From Prorocentrum cordatum (lineage: Eukaryota; Sar; Dinophyceae; Prorocentrales; Prorocentraceae): 64,000 nt of DNA. Under the pieces are notes generated by a model. It saw only the letters and a program-made list of their open reading frames with translations, made no database searches and was not told the origin of the DNA. The stretch spans positions 529,001 through 593,000 of the forward strand of contig CAUYUJ010000658.1 of NCBI GenBank assembly GCA_963575745.1. Reading direction: 5' to 3'. Each line of letters opens with the position of its first letter. Position 1 is the stretch's first letter. Made by a program: the position numbers and the translations under genes. This document shows, piece by piece, positions 1 to 10,608 of this stretch.

Positions 1-984
1 CCAGGTTGACGGTTCACCGCCGGTGCCAGTTCTGGCGCGCTGGAGAGCTAGTTGGCAAGAAAAATCTCGACGAAACTTTTGGTGACTTTTGGTCCGTTGA
101 AAATTGGTATTCGAAATTCAACAATTCGTTTGAGCTCTAGTATTTTTTCCCGTGATATTCGATCTTATTCCCACTCGTCATCTTGATCTCAGCTCGATCG
201 GATGAATATTACTATCGAAAAGCACTGTGGCGGGATCGGTCGTTTCGAGTCATCTTGATACGCGCTAGCGGTTTTCTGAACATAACTCGAGCTCTAGGAC
301 AGCTACAGAGCTGGTAACCACAGCTAACTGAGGCAGACTCATTAGCGTGTTCGCCTGTTGAATCCAGAGGTCTGAACTCGGTCTGTTAGCCGAGCTAGGT
401 CTGCGAACCTATTCGTATTATTCGAGTCATCTTGACAAGAACTCTCGGTTTTCTGTACTTAACTCGAGCTGTAGGGCAGCTACAGAGCTGAAGTTTACAT
501 AAACCGATTACGAATCGTCAGTTGCGTTTGTCTATCGAGTCCAAAGCTCTGAACTCGGTCTGCCGCCCGATCTAGAATCGCGAAACTGTTCGTATTCATC
601 GAGTTGTCTTCAGAAGTGCTCTCGGTTTTCTTCACTCAACTAGTGCTGAGGGGCTGTTGGTCACAGGAATCGATTTGAAGACATCAGGCGCGTCCTTCTA
701 ATGAATTCAGAGCTCAGAACTCGGTCTGCTGCCCGAATTAGGTCTTGGAAACTATTGTATTGTTCGAGACATCCTCAGAGGTGCTGTTGGTTTTCTGCAC
801 TTAACTCGAGCTGTAGTGGGGCTGCAGGCTGGTAATGAGAGGAGTCGAGTCGCAGAGATCAGACGCGTCCCCCTGTCGCATTCAGAGGTCAAACAAATAT
901 TCACTATAAGTCGGAATGTTGGTAGGTGCTGTCGGTTTTCTCAACTTATGTCGAGCTAGGAAGCTCTACGAGTCTCCCGGCGGT
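1..984. repeat. Satellite array, left flank
   Basis: No gene is seen here. The stretch opens inside a hairpin motif (right stem at about 15-24), then carries the leader module (GAGAGCTAGTTGGCAAG, GATCTTATTCCC, CAGCTCGATCGG) and four to five monomers of about 175 bp. The monomers are recognisable by TTCGAGTCATC at their start and by CAGAGGTCTGAACTCGG and CTATTCGTATTG near their end. It ends in the left arm of the hairpin (CCCGGCGGT) that Ret-A entered. Confidence 0.85.
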
Positions 985-994
985 AACCATGGTT

Positions 995-3040
995 AGGTGG
1001 GACAAATGTATTCGGACGGGAGGGCCCGAGGGACCGTTGGCCTTCAATATCATCGTTGCTGCTATGTGGGGCTCCACGATTCGAGAATGGGACGTACTAG
1101 GACTAGGTTATCGTATTGAGTATGTGACTGGCTCGACTAGCTGTGTTTCGATTATTAATCATTTCCTTTGGGCTGACAACTGTTATGTATTGGCTCGGAG
1201 TCGAGAGGAACTCACACGCATGTTACACGGTCTAACTACACAGTTACATGATTATGGAATGAGATGGAAGGAATCCAGCCTATTGTATATGGTGTTCGGG
1301 GTCGAGCCGCCGCGAGATGTGGAAGGGGAAATACTTCACACTGCTGATCTTGCTCTCTCGGTGGGGTCGGAGGCGTCTGGAGTGTATCGATTTAGAAGGA
1401 CGACGGAGATGGAGGTGCTGGGGGCTTATATTTGTTCTGAACTACATGTGAATGAACATCATGATTTGGACGCTCGTATTGACTGTGCTCGCAGGGCCTT
1501 CTGGGGGCAGGCGACCTTCTTCCGCTCCACGGCCATCCCGTTGAAAGATAAATATGAGAGGTATGCTCAGAGAGTTCAGAGTATTGTGCTCTACGCGGCG
1601 GAAGGATGCACGGTCGATTCAAGTTCATTGAGCGCCCTTCATATCTTTGAGGGCAAGTGCCTGTCTGTAATGTCTCGCTGTATACGGAGGGAGGGGGAAA
1701 GTTACCAGGAATGGAATACGAGGAGGTATGAACGTGCGAGACAAAAAATTCATGATGCTCACTTCGTGGGCATTGTACAGAAGTTTCTCAGAGTGCATTG
1801 GATGTGGGCAATTGACATCCAGGACTTTGCACACAGGCTGATCACAGATCGGGGGGAGCTGGAGGCGAACTCGATGAGAGCTTGGAGAGATTCTCGTTTC
1901 TCATGTCTGGCGTTTGGCCGACTGTGGGATAGAATGAGGACGGATTCAAGTGAGGCTCTCAGATGTTGGGGAAACTGGAAGGAGGCCAGCTCTATGAAAA
2001 GGCATCGGGGGGGACAGGAGAGCGTCGGACTCCGTCCGTGGTATTATTCATTGGAATCGTTTTACGGTTTATCCTGGTGGGAGTTCTTTGCTGGAAGCTT
2101 TGAGCATTTCATGGATTTCGCTGCTAATGTTTGTTCTAGTACTATGTTGAAGTACTTCCAAAAGAAGTGTAAAGGGTTGGCGTCCTCAGGGGTGCCTGTA
2201 TTCTTGAACTTGGATGAGGATGGAGGGGTTCATATCGGTCAGGATCGGGAGGATACACCAGCATATAGGGATCGCCTCAGCAAACGTATTGCGTTGCATA
2301 ATATGCGTTGTACACAGTGGGACCTCGATACAGATGGGATACCACTGGACATCCAAGGGGACTCACTGCTTGTTATTAACTGGCTCTGCGGGAAATGGAA
2401 AGTATTAGCTCAGGTATATCAGAAAAGGGTGGATACTCTGATTAATAAGTTGGACGAAATGCAGGAAACTTACTTGGTGAGGCCTCCAGAGGCCGGCCGT
2501 GACTTCTTCTCTCATTCGTTTCGGGAATGGAACCAGAAAGCTGACTTACTGACCCATCAGGCCCGTCAGGGCCATGTGTACGCCGATTTCGTTTACCTCA
2601 ACGACTTTGAATCTCAGTGTTATATTCCTTGCCTTATCAAAGCCGGCTTTGATGGGGGAGTTTGTAGCCGCGGAAGTGCCTGTGGTGCATGGATACAGAT
2701 CGGTCTGCGAAACAAGTATATCTTCTCGCGGACCGACATCATTTTCAAGGATGTGTATCTTGCGGGTTGGTGTCTACCACCGAGCGCCACTGTTACAGAT
2801 GCGGAGCTATCGGCGGCGGAGCGCATATGCGAGGTGCTCCCACAGGTTGTGCAGACCTTCTTTGATCATTCGCAGTGTTTTGACACACATTGTTTCTTCT
2901 TTTCTGTGTCTTGTCTATTCCTGCAGCTTCGCTGTTCACTGACTTCCTCGATTTTCTGTGTGTTCTTTGCGTTTGATTGTGTCATTGCGGCAGGTGATTC
3001 TCTTTATTCCTTCAGCTTCGCTGTGTGGTATAAGAGCTGA
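995..3040 (+). pseudogene. RT (partial) - RNase H fragment of Ret-A ORF2
   Basis: The frame is open for about 680 codons from the truncation point, so the copy is recent. It begins at RT motif B (CIRTGGPEGPLAFN, from about 1006), followed by motif C FLWADN near 1171, where the usual YxDD has lost its second Asp. The thumb-like region RIDCARRAF...FEGKCL follows. The RNase H motifs come in the order GDSLLVINW (about 2359), REWNQKADLLTHQAR (about 2523), GFDGGV (about 2647) and TVTDAELSAAE (about 2788), i.e. permuted. RT motif A and the endonuclease are missing, so no active enzyme can be made. The frame upstream of 995 (open from 926) is satellite read by chance. The last 50 or so residues read into the 3' UTR and are probably not conserved. 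It is most like Ret-B and Ret-D. Confidence 0.85.
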
Positions 3041-3133
3041 CTGCTTGCGTGATGAATAAGAGGCTCTGTTTTGCCTGAGACTTTGTTGGACCTGGCCTCA
3101 GTGGCCAAGACGGTCCCAGCAAAGACGCAAAAA
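995..3133 (+). mobile_element. Ret-A: 5'-truncated site-specific LINE copy
   Basis: This is a 5'-truncated non-LTR retrotransposon. It is flanked by the duplication AACCATGGTT at 985-994 and 3134-3143, which is the loop of the array hairpin. It starts in the middle of the RT palm and keeps the rest of RT, the linker, the RNase H and the 3' UTR. The UTR holds two CAGCTTCGCTG mini-hairpins (2924-2934, 3013-3023), AATAAGAG, a 5-bp stem (TGGCC 3093-3097 with GGCCA 3103-3107) and the tail GACGCAAAAAA. Truncation at the 5' end and an A-rich tail are typical of target-primed reverse transcription. Confidence 0.9.
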
Positions 3134-3143
3134 AACCATGGTT

Positions 3144-4880
3144 GACGGTGTACCGCCGGCGCCCAGTTGGCAAGAAAAATCTCGACGGCTTTCGCTGACT
3201 TTTGGTCGGTTGAAAATACCTCATAGAGCTCTTCGTCGTCGATGAGCTAGAGGAATTCCAGCGCGGGGTGGAGCTAGTTGGCCCACCCGGCCGGGGCGGA
3301 CAATGTGACAACTTTTGGGTGATATTTGACGATTTATTTTGAGAAAGCAGATTTTTCGCACCTGTGAACGACTATGAGGGCCTCTCTGTCTTAGTATGAG
3401 CTCTATAGGCGCACTTTTACTATGGAAAGACTTGGAGGAACCATCTTCATGTCGACAAGGAAAAATCAATTTTTATTTTTTCGAGAAATGCTTCCAGAAG
3501 CTCTCTCTTTCGACTCCGAGCACTCTTACGCGTGAAATGAGCTCTACGATGTTCCCGGCGGTGACCAGGTTGACGGTTCACCGCCGGCGCCCAGTACCTC
3601 GTAGATCTCTTCGAAACGATGAGCTAGAGGAATTCCGGCGCGGGGTGGAGCTAGTTGGCCTACCCGGCCGAGGCGGACAATGTGACAACTTTTGGGTGGT
3701 TTTGCGAATATAACTCGTAGAGCTTCCCTTAGCAAGTTATTGCTGGAAGCTTGAGAGTAATTCCGGGGCACTGGAGAGCTAGTTGGCAAGGAAAATCTCG
3801 ACGGACATTTTGGGGACTTTTGGTCGGTTGAAAATTTTGTTCTCGAAATTCAACCATTCGTTAGAGCTCTAGTATTTTTTCTTGTGATATTCGATCTCAT
3901 TCCTGCTTGCCGTCTCGATCTCAGCACGATCGGGTACCTTTTACTGCCAAAAAGCACTGCGGCGGGATCGCCCGTTCCGGGTAATCTTGTCACGCGGTGA
4001 CAGTTTTCTCAAGAAAACTCGAGCTTCAGGCCAGCTACAGAGCTGGTAAGCACAGCTAATCGATTCAGAATCATCGGGCGCGTTCGCTTGTTAAACCCAG
4101 AGGTCTGAACTCGGTCTGCTAGCCGAGCTACGTCCGCAAACCTATCCGTATTATTCGAGTCATCTTGACAGACCCTCTGTACTTAACTCGAGCTACAGGA
4201 CAGCTACAGAGCTGATACGTACAGAATCTGATTCAGAATCATCAGTGGCCGTTGTCTGTTGAATTTAGAGCTCTGAACTCGGTCTGCTGCCCGATCTAGA
4301 ATTGCGAAACTCGTATTGTTCGAGTCATCTTGAGAGATGCTGTCGGTTCTCTGCACTGATCTCATGCTGTAGGGGGCTGCATGGCTGGTAATCACTGGAA
4401 TCGATTCGGAGACATCAGACGCGTCCGCCTGTCGAACCCAGAGTTCCGAACTCTGTCTGCTGCCCGAACTAGGTCCGCGGAACTATTCGTACTGTTCGAG
4501 TCATCTCCAGAGGTGCTGTCGGTTTCCTGCACTTTACTCGGGTCGTAGGGGCTGCAGGGCTGGTAATCACAGGAATCGATTCCGAGACATCAGACGCGTC
4601 CGCCTGTCGCATGCAGAGGTCTGAACTCGGTCTGATACGCGAGCTAGGTTTGCGAAACTATTCGTATTGTTCGAGTCATCTTGAGAGGTGCTGTCGATTT
4701 ACGCACGTAACTCGGTAGGAGAGCTACAGAGCTCGTGCAGAAGACAATGCAGAAGCATCGGAGGCGTTCAGCTGTTGCATCCGAGAGCTCTGAAATTGCT
4801 TGGGCTGAAAAATTATGTTTTCGGTGTAATGTTTTTCGACATTATATGTTGTCAGGAAGCTCTACGAGTCCCCCGGCGGT
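3144..4880. repeat. Satellite/module array between Ret-A and Ret-B
   Basis: No gene is seen. It contains the right half of the Ret-A target hairpin, one 350-400-bp module (3168-3600, ending in a complete hairpin at 3555-3587), a second partial module, the GGAAGCTTGAGAGTAATTCC leader, and then about five 175-bp monomers up to the left arm of the hairpin that received Ret-B (CCCCCGGCGGT, 4870-4880). Short ORFs in it on both strands are chance readings of the repeats. Confidence 0.85.
3555..3587. repeat. Array hairpin, GTGA/TCAC type (representative)
   Basis: The left stem CCGGCGGTGA (3555-3564) pairs perfectly with TCACCGCCGG (3578-3587), with a 13-nt loop, CCAGGTTGACGGT. GCGCCCAGT follows. 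Other complete copies of this type include 10931-10963 and those ending near 21010, 21350, 31570 and 51358. The loop is the insertion target of the retrotransposons. Confidence 0.9.
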
Positions 4881-4892
4881 AACAAAGGTTGA

Positions 4893-4916
4893 GGATCAAG
4901 TCCATTTTGGCTCAAG
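4893..4916 (+). other. Dinoflagellate spliced-leader relic, apparently two in tandem
   Basis: The last 15 nt, CCATTTTGGCTCAAG (4902-4916), equal the 3' part of the known dinoflagellate trans-spliced leader. Immediately before it GGATCAAG (4893-4900) resembles the end of a leader (GGCTCAAG) with one substitution. The relic sits at the very 5' end of Ret-B, directly after the target-site duplication. The simplest reading is that the element RNA was trans-spliced, reverse-transcribed and integrated, and that its descendant was trans-spliced again. The 15-nt match is seen directly; the older copy is an inference. Confidence 0.8.
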
Positions 4917-5389
4917 CCCCCCGGCACAAGGGCTCCAGGATCCCACTGGGGCTCAGGGGGTGTCGGCGTCGCGGGGAGACGGCGCGGCAGCCATCGCTGC
5001 CATCGACGGGTACGGCATCTTCGAGGTCAGCTAGGCTGCTTCCTTTGTTTGCTGCGCTTGTTATCTTTTGTTGTACGTGTGTGACGACGGACGGATACGA
5101 CTTTTCGGTTCTTGCGAGAAGGTTTCAGCTGGAGTATATATCACCGACAGTGCCATATTTGCAGTACTCACAGGATTACGGTCAAAAGCCAGATACTGCT
5201 GTCGAGCGAGCTTCTCGTAAAAGACAACTTCAGGATATTGAGAAGACCCCAGGTGACTACCCATTGGACGGAAGATTGAATACTGCCGACTCCACTCCAG
5301 ATAGTGAATCTGCTGTACCTCTCTGTGAACGGACGGTGACACGACAGTGGTTGCACTCGTGGGGATACGGACCTCAGTGTATTGACACA

Positions 5390-6499
5390 ATGCCCGAGCA
5401 TGCAGATAACATGACGGTGGATGGCGGAGCCCCCCCTGTGAAGCGTAATCGTGAGGAGGTTCTTGCTGAAAGGAAGGCCGCCTTGGAGGGGAAGGATGGT
5501 ATGCAGAGTTTACTATTGCAGATGATGCACAAGATGGATGATAACACTGAAAGGATCCAGGATGCCATAGGAGTTCAGGGGACCAAAATCGACAACGTTC
5601 AGGCCCAGGTCCAGAAGCAGGGTGTTACGATTTCTAATCTGGAGACGAGCGTTCAGGGGCTTGAGACTAAACATAATCGACTCGAGACGATCGTCCAGGG
5701 GCTCCAGGGACAGGTTCGTGCGGGTTCAGTTGCCAGTGACGCTTCGACGAGGCCTGATAACACCAGGACGGGAAGATACCAGGCTCCTGGAACCACCTAC
5801 TTCTCTCCAACGTATGTCGAACTCAAGGGATGGGTCACCAACTGGAGCGACAGGGATAGGAGGTCTCAGGGAATGCTCATGTGGGAGGATGTGAAGGTGC
5901 TCATAGATAACATTACAAATCATTGTCTTGCGGAGGATGATCGTGTGCACGTGTGTGTTGACGGTACTGAGCGCATTAACGCTGGCCGTTACATGTTCGG
6001 ATCGGCAAAAATCAAATTCAAGCCAGGGACCGACAGGGATATTATTTGGAGGGTCAAACGGTGCATCGACCTTGTGACGGTACCCCCTGCCAAACGCCCC
6101 GCGCCTCCTCCAGGAATCCAGATCGCTGCACCACAGTGCCTCATTGAGAATATGAAGCAGGTTATCAACCCTGAGTCGATCAAAGTCAGTGTCGAATGCC
6201 CAGAGTGGAAGAGGGACCACGTTAAGGCAGTGGGGAGATTCTGCGGCACTATTCGGAGCATGTGTACACATATTGGTATAGAGGTTATTGCTGTGCGAGG
6301 GGAAATGGGACCGCCCAAATCGACTATATGGACAGTGCCCACGACGGCCGCTCCGAGGCCGATGCTTCTGGCCGAGTTTACCACGACGCGGGCGACATGG
6401 GAGGTATCGAGTGAGACTGTCGACAGGTTGCATCAACTCATACCTGCGTTTACTAAGACGAAGGTTGATATCGAGACGGAAGTCAACAGGAGGGTGTGA
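5390..6499 (+). CDS. Ret-B ORF1 protein (coiled coil, nucleic-acid-binding type)
   Basis: ORF1 of the LINE, 369 residues from the first in-frame ATG (5390). The frame is open from 4893 without another ATG, so a non-AUG start could add up to about 165 residues. After a basic stretch (PPVKRNREEV) comes a clear heptad coiled coil (MQSLLLQMMHKMDDNTERIQ to about GLQGQV, roughly 5500-5715), which suggests trimer formation as in L1 ORF1p. The C-terminal half contains a stretch shared with Ret-F ORF1 (Ret-B: FGSAKIKFKPGTDRDIIW, then V; Ret-F: FGVTKFRIYFMPGT, then W and V). Its expected role is to bind the element RNA and form the RNP; I recognise no named domain there. It ends at a TGA that is in frame with ORF2. 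Confidence 0.75.
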   Translation: MPEHADNMTVDGGAPPVKRNREEVLAERKAALEGKDGMQSLLLQMMHKMDDNTERIQDAIGVQGTKIDNVQAQVQKQGVTISNLETSVQGLETKHNRLETIVQGLQGQVRAGSVASDASTRPDNTRTGRYQAPGTTYFSPTYVELKGWVTNWSDRDRRSQGMLMWEDVKVLIDNITNHCLAEDDRVHVCVDGTERINAGRYMFGSAKIKFKPGTDRDIIWRVKRCIDLVTVPPAKRPAPPPGIQIAAPQCLIENMKQVINPESIKVSVECPEWKRDHVKAVGRFCGTIRSMCTHIGIEVIAVRGEMGPPKSTIWTVPTTAAPRPMLLAEFTTTRATWEVSSETVDRLHQLIPAFTKTKVDIETEVNRRV

Positions 6500-7216
6500 C
6501 GACGACGACGCCGAACACCGTTCAAGGGGATCCGACTGGGTAGCTGGAACCTCAATCGGGCGGGGTCGGCCAATTTCAAGGGGAATGAGATTCTGAGGTG
6601 CCTTTCAATGCGAGATTGCATCTGGGGTGTTCAGGAATGCCAGAATCTTTTTGGAGGCAAATTCGATGCATATATCAGACGGTGTGGTCTATCATATCGT
6701 GTGAGTTGTGACGGTAAGTGTGGGTTATTATTTAACAAAGAGTGGAGTACGTGTGTGCGTGAATCAATATGTCAATATGAACGGTTCTGTGTGGTGGTCT
6801 TTGGTAGTGGAAGTGCCCCTGTGATAGTTGCCTCTGCGTATCTTCCCGACCCCGGCGTCGAGAACGCCGTAGATGTGCAGTGCGTGGTGTTGGACACGCT
6901 CGAGTCAGTTATTCTCACTCTGCGCAGCCGCTGGAAGGGGGCGACTGTCTCTGTGCTGCTCGATGCCAACGTTGAGCTATCCCCATCAACTCAGCTGCAG
7001 TGCTCACGCACTGGGACTGTCTATGAGGCGGTGGGAAGTGCTACCAAGGAGGAGAGGAGGACTTGCGAGGAGGGAGGTGCACAGCGGGTGAGGAGGGACG
7101 TACGACAACAGCTGCGCGAGCGTGTTCTGTGCTTTCTAGGGCGCCTGGGGATGAAGGCTGCCACGACGACTACACACATGGGAGAGCTACGGAGTATCTC
7201 GGTGGGGGACGTGTAA
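6500..7216 (+). pseudogene. Ret-B ORF2, N-terminal part: apurinic-type endonuclease (frameshifted)
   Basis: The same frame as ORF1 continues after the TGA at 6497-6499. The endonuclease/exonuclease/phosphatase fold begins with LGSWNLNRAG (catalytic Asn at 6548-6550), then GVQEC (Glu), VASAYLPDP, and LLDANVE (Asp-x-Asn). The first ATG (6608) lies after the catalytic Asn, so an AUG-started product would lack it. The frame stops at 7216, but the remaining motifs (KKVLDYIFVP at about 7215-7244; LSDHGLL at about 7317) continue in another frame, so an indel lies at about 7190-7215. Role in the family: nicks the target DNA to prime reverse transcription. This copy is probably broken. Confidence 0.8.
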
Positions 7217-10200
7217 GAAGGTTCTTGATTACATTTTTGTTCCCAGGACGTGGGTGATCGATGAGATGACGGTCGAAACGATGATGAGTAATGGGGGGAA
7301 GACAAATCGTAGTCGTCTCAGCGACCATGGCCTGCTTCAGGGGACTTTTAGTGACGCAGGCGCTGAGCTGGTCAAACGTAGTATCCCGACGGCAGCTCGT
7401 GAAAAGAGTTTGGTGGGTTATAAGACGGTGAATTGGGGGGACCTCAATATGGCGCGAAAGGAAATCGATCGGGTCTTGGGAGATGCCAATACTACTTGTT
7501 CTCCAGGGGACCTTGTGTCGACCACTATTCGGGCCTGTACTGAGCAGGAGGATATCAAATTCACGACTGCCACCACGGGACGGGGACTACCGCCAATTAG
7601 GCCTGCAGGGCTCACGGCCTGCCAGGAGATTTTGCGACGGAAGCCTCTGCCAGCGTCAGTGGACGTGCCCAGCTTGCGCAGACGTGCCAACGGACTGCGG
7701 AGGGAGTATCGTGCGGCGTTGGCCGCGTGGACCTCTCCTGCCTCCAGGCGCAAAGAGCGTCATGGTATCAAGCACCTCATTGTGCAGGGACGGATATCTG
7801 AGGACAGGGAGGAGTGGGTGGAGGAGATCAGAGCACATACCAGACAGAAGTATACTTCGGAGGAGGTCAGAGGACGGGATATGGCGATGTTGGAGGAGTT
7901 GAGGAGGGATGCACAACAGAACCTATGTGACGGGTACTGCACTGAGGGACTGACAATGGCGGTGGTATGCCAGGCACGGTCACGTCTCAAGTCCAAGCGT
8001 GCCACCGGCCCCGACAGGCTGCCTTGTGAAATCCTCAAGGCATTGCCGTGGGCGACTTTGCGTGGCGTTGCTCGGATGTTTGATGAGATATTTCGCTTGG
8101 CACGGCAGTATCCGCAGGATTGGAGGAAAATTTTGATCGCCTTCATGCCCAAGCTGCCGAGCTTGACATCGCTGACAGATGCACGGTACCTCTGTCTGCA
8201 AAACAGTCTCAGCCGTTGGTATTCTGCTTGTGTGGTGATCTTGGTCGAACAATTTGTGTCTCGGGCTGGCCTCATGGGACCCCTGGGCATCTACGGCTTC
8301 CAGGAGGGACGTAAGACGGTGGAAATTGTGGGGGCCCTCAAGGCTCTGGCTCAACATGGGGACATCTGGGGAAAGGATCAGACGGTCCATATCGCTAACG
8401 CCGATATCAAACAAGCGTTCGACCACTGCAGCCTTCTAAACGCCAAGCGAGCTATGTGCCATGCCAATATTCCTGCCTATCTCCAGTATGCTTTGCTATC
8501 ACCGCTGGTTTGCACTACGGGGTCGTTAGTTGTCGAGGGTATGGCCATTCACGACATCAACTGGGACGTCTGCATACGGACGGGCGGCCCTGAGGGGCCT
8601 CTTCTCTTTAATCTTATCATATGTGCCATGTGGGGACCTATATTTCGGGATTGGGACAGTCGAGGAGTGGGGTATGTGCTGGAGGGCGTCTGTGGTGAGT
8701 ATGAGCGACGGACAATAGTGAACCACTTTGTGTGGGCGGACAACTGCTACCTTGTCTCTGCCTCCTCAACTGTGTTGGCTCAGATGATGCACGATCTAAC
8801 ACTACCACTACATGACTGGGGGATGAGATGGAAGGATAGCAGCCTGTTGTACATGACATGTGGGGAAAATGCTAAAGTGGACGGTGACGGACATATACTT
8901 ACCAGCGAGGATTTGTGTATACCTGCGTGCTCGAGATATCAGGGCTTTAGACTTCGACGTGTTTGCAGAATGAAAGTATTGGGGCATGAGATTTTCTCCA
9001 CCTACTTAGTGCCCGCTCATCCTGATGTTGAATATCGCATCAAGGAGGCTCGAGCTTGTTTCATTGGACAGTCGAATTTCTTTCGTGACAGAGCGGTAGC
9101 TGTTCGTGACAAGTTTTGCCGTTATCAAGACAAGGTGCAGAGTATGGCGTTGTATTGTCTAGAGACATGTACTGCGGATACTTCCTCGCTACACATGCTC
9201 AATGCCTTCGAGGGATGGTGTTTGTGCCGTATGTTTCGACGGCCGAGGAGAGAGGAGGAGACTATGGCGGACTGGAACCGACGACGGTACCACGAGGCCA
9301 GGGAGCAATTTCGATCTTATGGATTTGCGAGTTTGGTGCAGCGATTTTTTCGTATGGTGTGGAACTCCGCTAAGGATGCTGCTGATTTCATTTCTATGTT
9401 GTGTACTGCTTCTCATGAGGAAATATCTTCGACGCAACGTACGTGGAGAGATCACCACATGACTACGGTTGCGTATGGCCCACTGTGGGACAGACTCAGG
9501 ACGGATGCGTCTGAGTGCTTGCGGGGTATGTTTCACTTCCAAGAGGCTTCGCAGCTAAAAAGGAGACATGTTAGTTCAGGTCGAGCTGTCGGCCAGAGAT
9601 GCTGGCTATTTTCTTTCTGCGAATTCTACGGACTCAAATGGTGGGAGTCCTTTGTGCCGACAGATGCCGCGTATGTTCAGTTCTGCGAGCACATGTGTAC
9701 ACGGACGATGCTGAGTTATTTCCAGCAAAGAAAAGGGTACGGTACAACAGGTGGGGCCCCGCAGGAGGTACTTACTATCACACAAAACGACCTGCACACC
9801 TATGGGGCCCAAGAGGGCACTGCGGCGTTCAACGACAAACTGGCCAAACGTATTGCGTTACAAATTATGAAGGGGGTTGAGTACGACCTCGACTCATTTG
9901 GGATCCCTGTGTATATTTCTGGGGACAGTCTTCTGGTGGTGTCTTGGCTGCAGGGTGTCTGGAGGGTGCTTAATCGTACTTATCAGGATAGGATCAACAG
10001 AATGATAAACCAACTCGACAACATGTGTCAAAGATATGGAATTAGGCCTGCCTGTCATGGGAGGGAAATTGTTGACCACACATATAGGGAATGGAACACG
10101 CGTGCAGATGTACTCACTCATACGGCCCGCGTCGGGCCACCAGTGATTCGAGATAGGATAGGGCTTCACGCCCCTCAGTTACAACAGGTGTTTCGCGTTT

Positions 10201-10457
10201 GTGCCATCAGAGCTGGATTCGATGGTGGTGTCTCTTGCGACGGCGTGGGAGTCGGGTGCTGGATAGATGTTGGACGGGTATCGAGACTCTCAAGGCAGCC
10301 ACTCAGCCATGAGATCATTTGGACGGAGGTGTACAGTGCGGCACTCTCGATTGATCCAACTTCAACAGTGACTGATGCCGAGGTCTCGGCCGTTGAGCAT
10401 ACGATTATGATCTTGCCGCGGGTTGTACAAGCGTATTTCGGACAGGATATGATGTGA
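7209..10457 (+). CDS. Ret-B ORF2, main part: end of endonuclease, RT, permuted RNase H
   Basis: This frame carries the end of the endonuclease (LDYIF, SDH), then a linker, then RT: motif 1 ATGPDRLPCEIL (about 7999), motif A ADIKQAFDHC (about 8401; first Asp catalytic), motif B IRTGGPEGPLLFN (about 8575), and motif C FVWADNCY (about 8727), where Asn replaces the second Asp. The thumb region follows (FEGWCL). The RNase H motifs are GDSLLVVSW (about 9922), REWNTRADVLTHTAR (about 10087), GFDGGVSCDG (about 10213) and TVTDAEVSAVE (about 10366), in permuted order. A computed start at GTG 7254 is not biological; the frame is the continuation of the endonuclease after an indel. The RT-RNase H part is intact (more than 1000 codons). 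Confidence 0.88.
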   Translation, partial: TCKKVLDYIFVPRTWVIDEMTVETMMSNGGKTNRSRLSDHGLLQGTFSDAGAELVKRSIPTAAREKSLVGYKTVNWGDLNMARKEIDRVLGDANTTCSPGDLVSTTIRACTEQEDIKFTTATTGRGLPPIRPAGLTACQEILRRKPLPASVDVPSLRRRANGLRREYRAALAAWTSPASRRKERHGIKHLIVQGRISEDREEWVEEIRAHTRQKYTSEEVRGRDMAMLEELRRDAQQNLCDGYCTEGLTMAVVCQARSRLKSKRATGPDRLPCEILKALPWATLRGVARMFDEIFRLARQYPQDWRKILIAFMPKLPSLTSLTDARYLCLQNSLSRWYSACVVILVEQFVSRAGLMGPLGIYGFQEGRKTVEIVGALKALAQHGDIWGKDQTVHIANADIKQAFDHCSLLNAKRAMCHANIPAYLQYALLSPLVCTTGSLVVEGMAIHDINWDVCIRTGGPEGPLLFNLIICAMWGPIFRDWDSRGVGYVLEGVCGEYERRTIVNHFVWADNCYLVSASSTVLAQMMHDLTLPLHDWGMRWKDSSLLYMTCGENAKVDGDGHILTSEDLCIPACSRYQGFRLRRVCRMKVLGHEIFSTYLVPAHPDVEYRIKEARACFIGQSNFFRDRAVAVRDKFCRYQDKVQSMALYCLETCTADTSSLHMLNAFEGWCLCRMFRRPRREEETMADWNRRRYHEAREQFRSYGFASLVQRFFRMVWNSAKDAADFISMLCTASHEEISSTQRTWRDHHMTTVAYGPLWDRLRTDASECLRGMFHFQEASQLKRRHVSSGRAVGQRCWLFSFCEFYGLKWWESFVPTDAAYVQFCEHMCTRTMLSYFQQRKGYGTTGGAPQEVLTITQNDLHTYGAQEGTAAFNDKLAKRIALQIMKGVEYDLDSFGIPVYISGDSLLVVSWLQGVWRVLNRTYQDRINRMINQLDNMCQRYGIRPACHGREIVDHTYREWNTRADVLTHTARVGPPVIRDRIGLHAPQLQQVFRVCAIRAGFDGGVSCDGVGVGCWIDVGRVSRLSRQPLSHEIIWTEVYSAALSIDPTSTVTDAEVSAVEHTIMILPRVVQAYFGQDMM

Positions 10458-10608
10458 TTTTGATTGTGCTCACTCACGCCATGCCTTCGTTTGTCGTGTG
10501 TGTGTGCTTGACCTCTCATCCTCCTAATAAGAGTTGGCTTTCGCCTCTGATCGTTTGGATCGGTGAGGCTTCCGCCTACTCCCGATGCGCCCGCTTTTTG
10601 CTTCCGAC

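Noticed and set aside
1392-1834. Minus-strand ORFs opposite the Ret-A, -B, -D and -F coding regions
   Set aside because: They are shadows of the RT/RNase H frame; no motifs, and composition follows the complementary codons.
3555-3595. Helitron 3' end (hairpin followed by CAGT)
   Set aside because: A terminal hairpin and a short CAG-T end fit loosely, but no TC 5' end, no Rep/helicase and no A|T empty site were seen. Kept only as one possible route for the variable-left-end modules.
7254-7262. GTG as start of the Ret-B RT protein
   Set aside because: The frame continues upstream through LDYIFVP of the endonuclease; the apparent start is only where the frame resumes after an indel.
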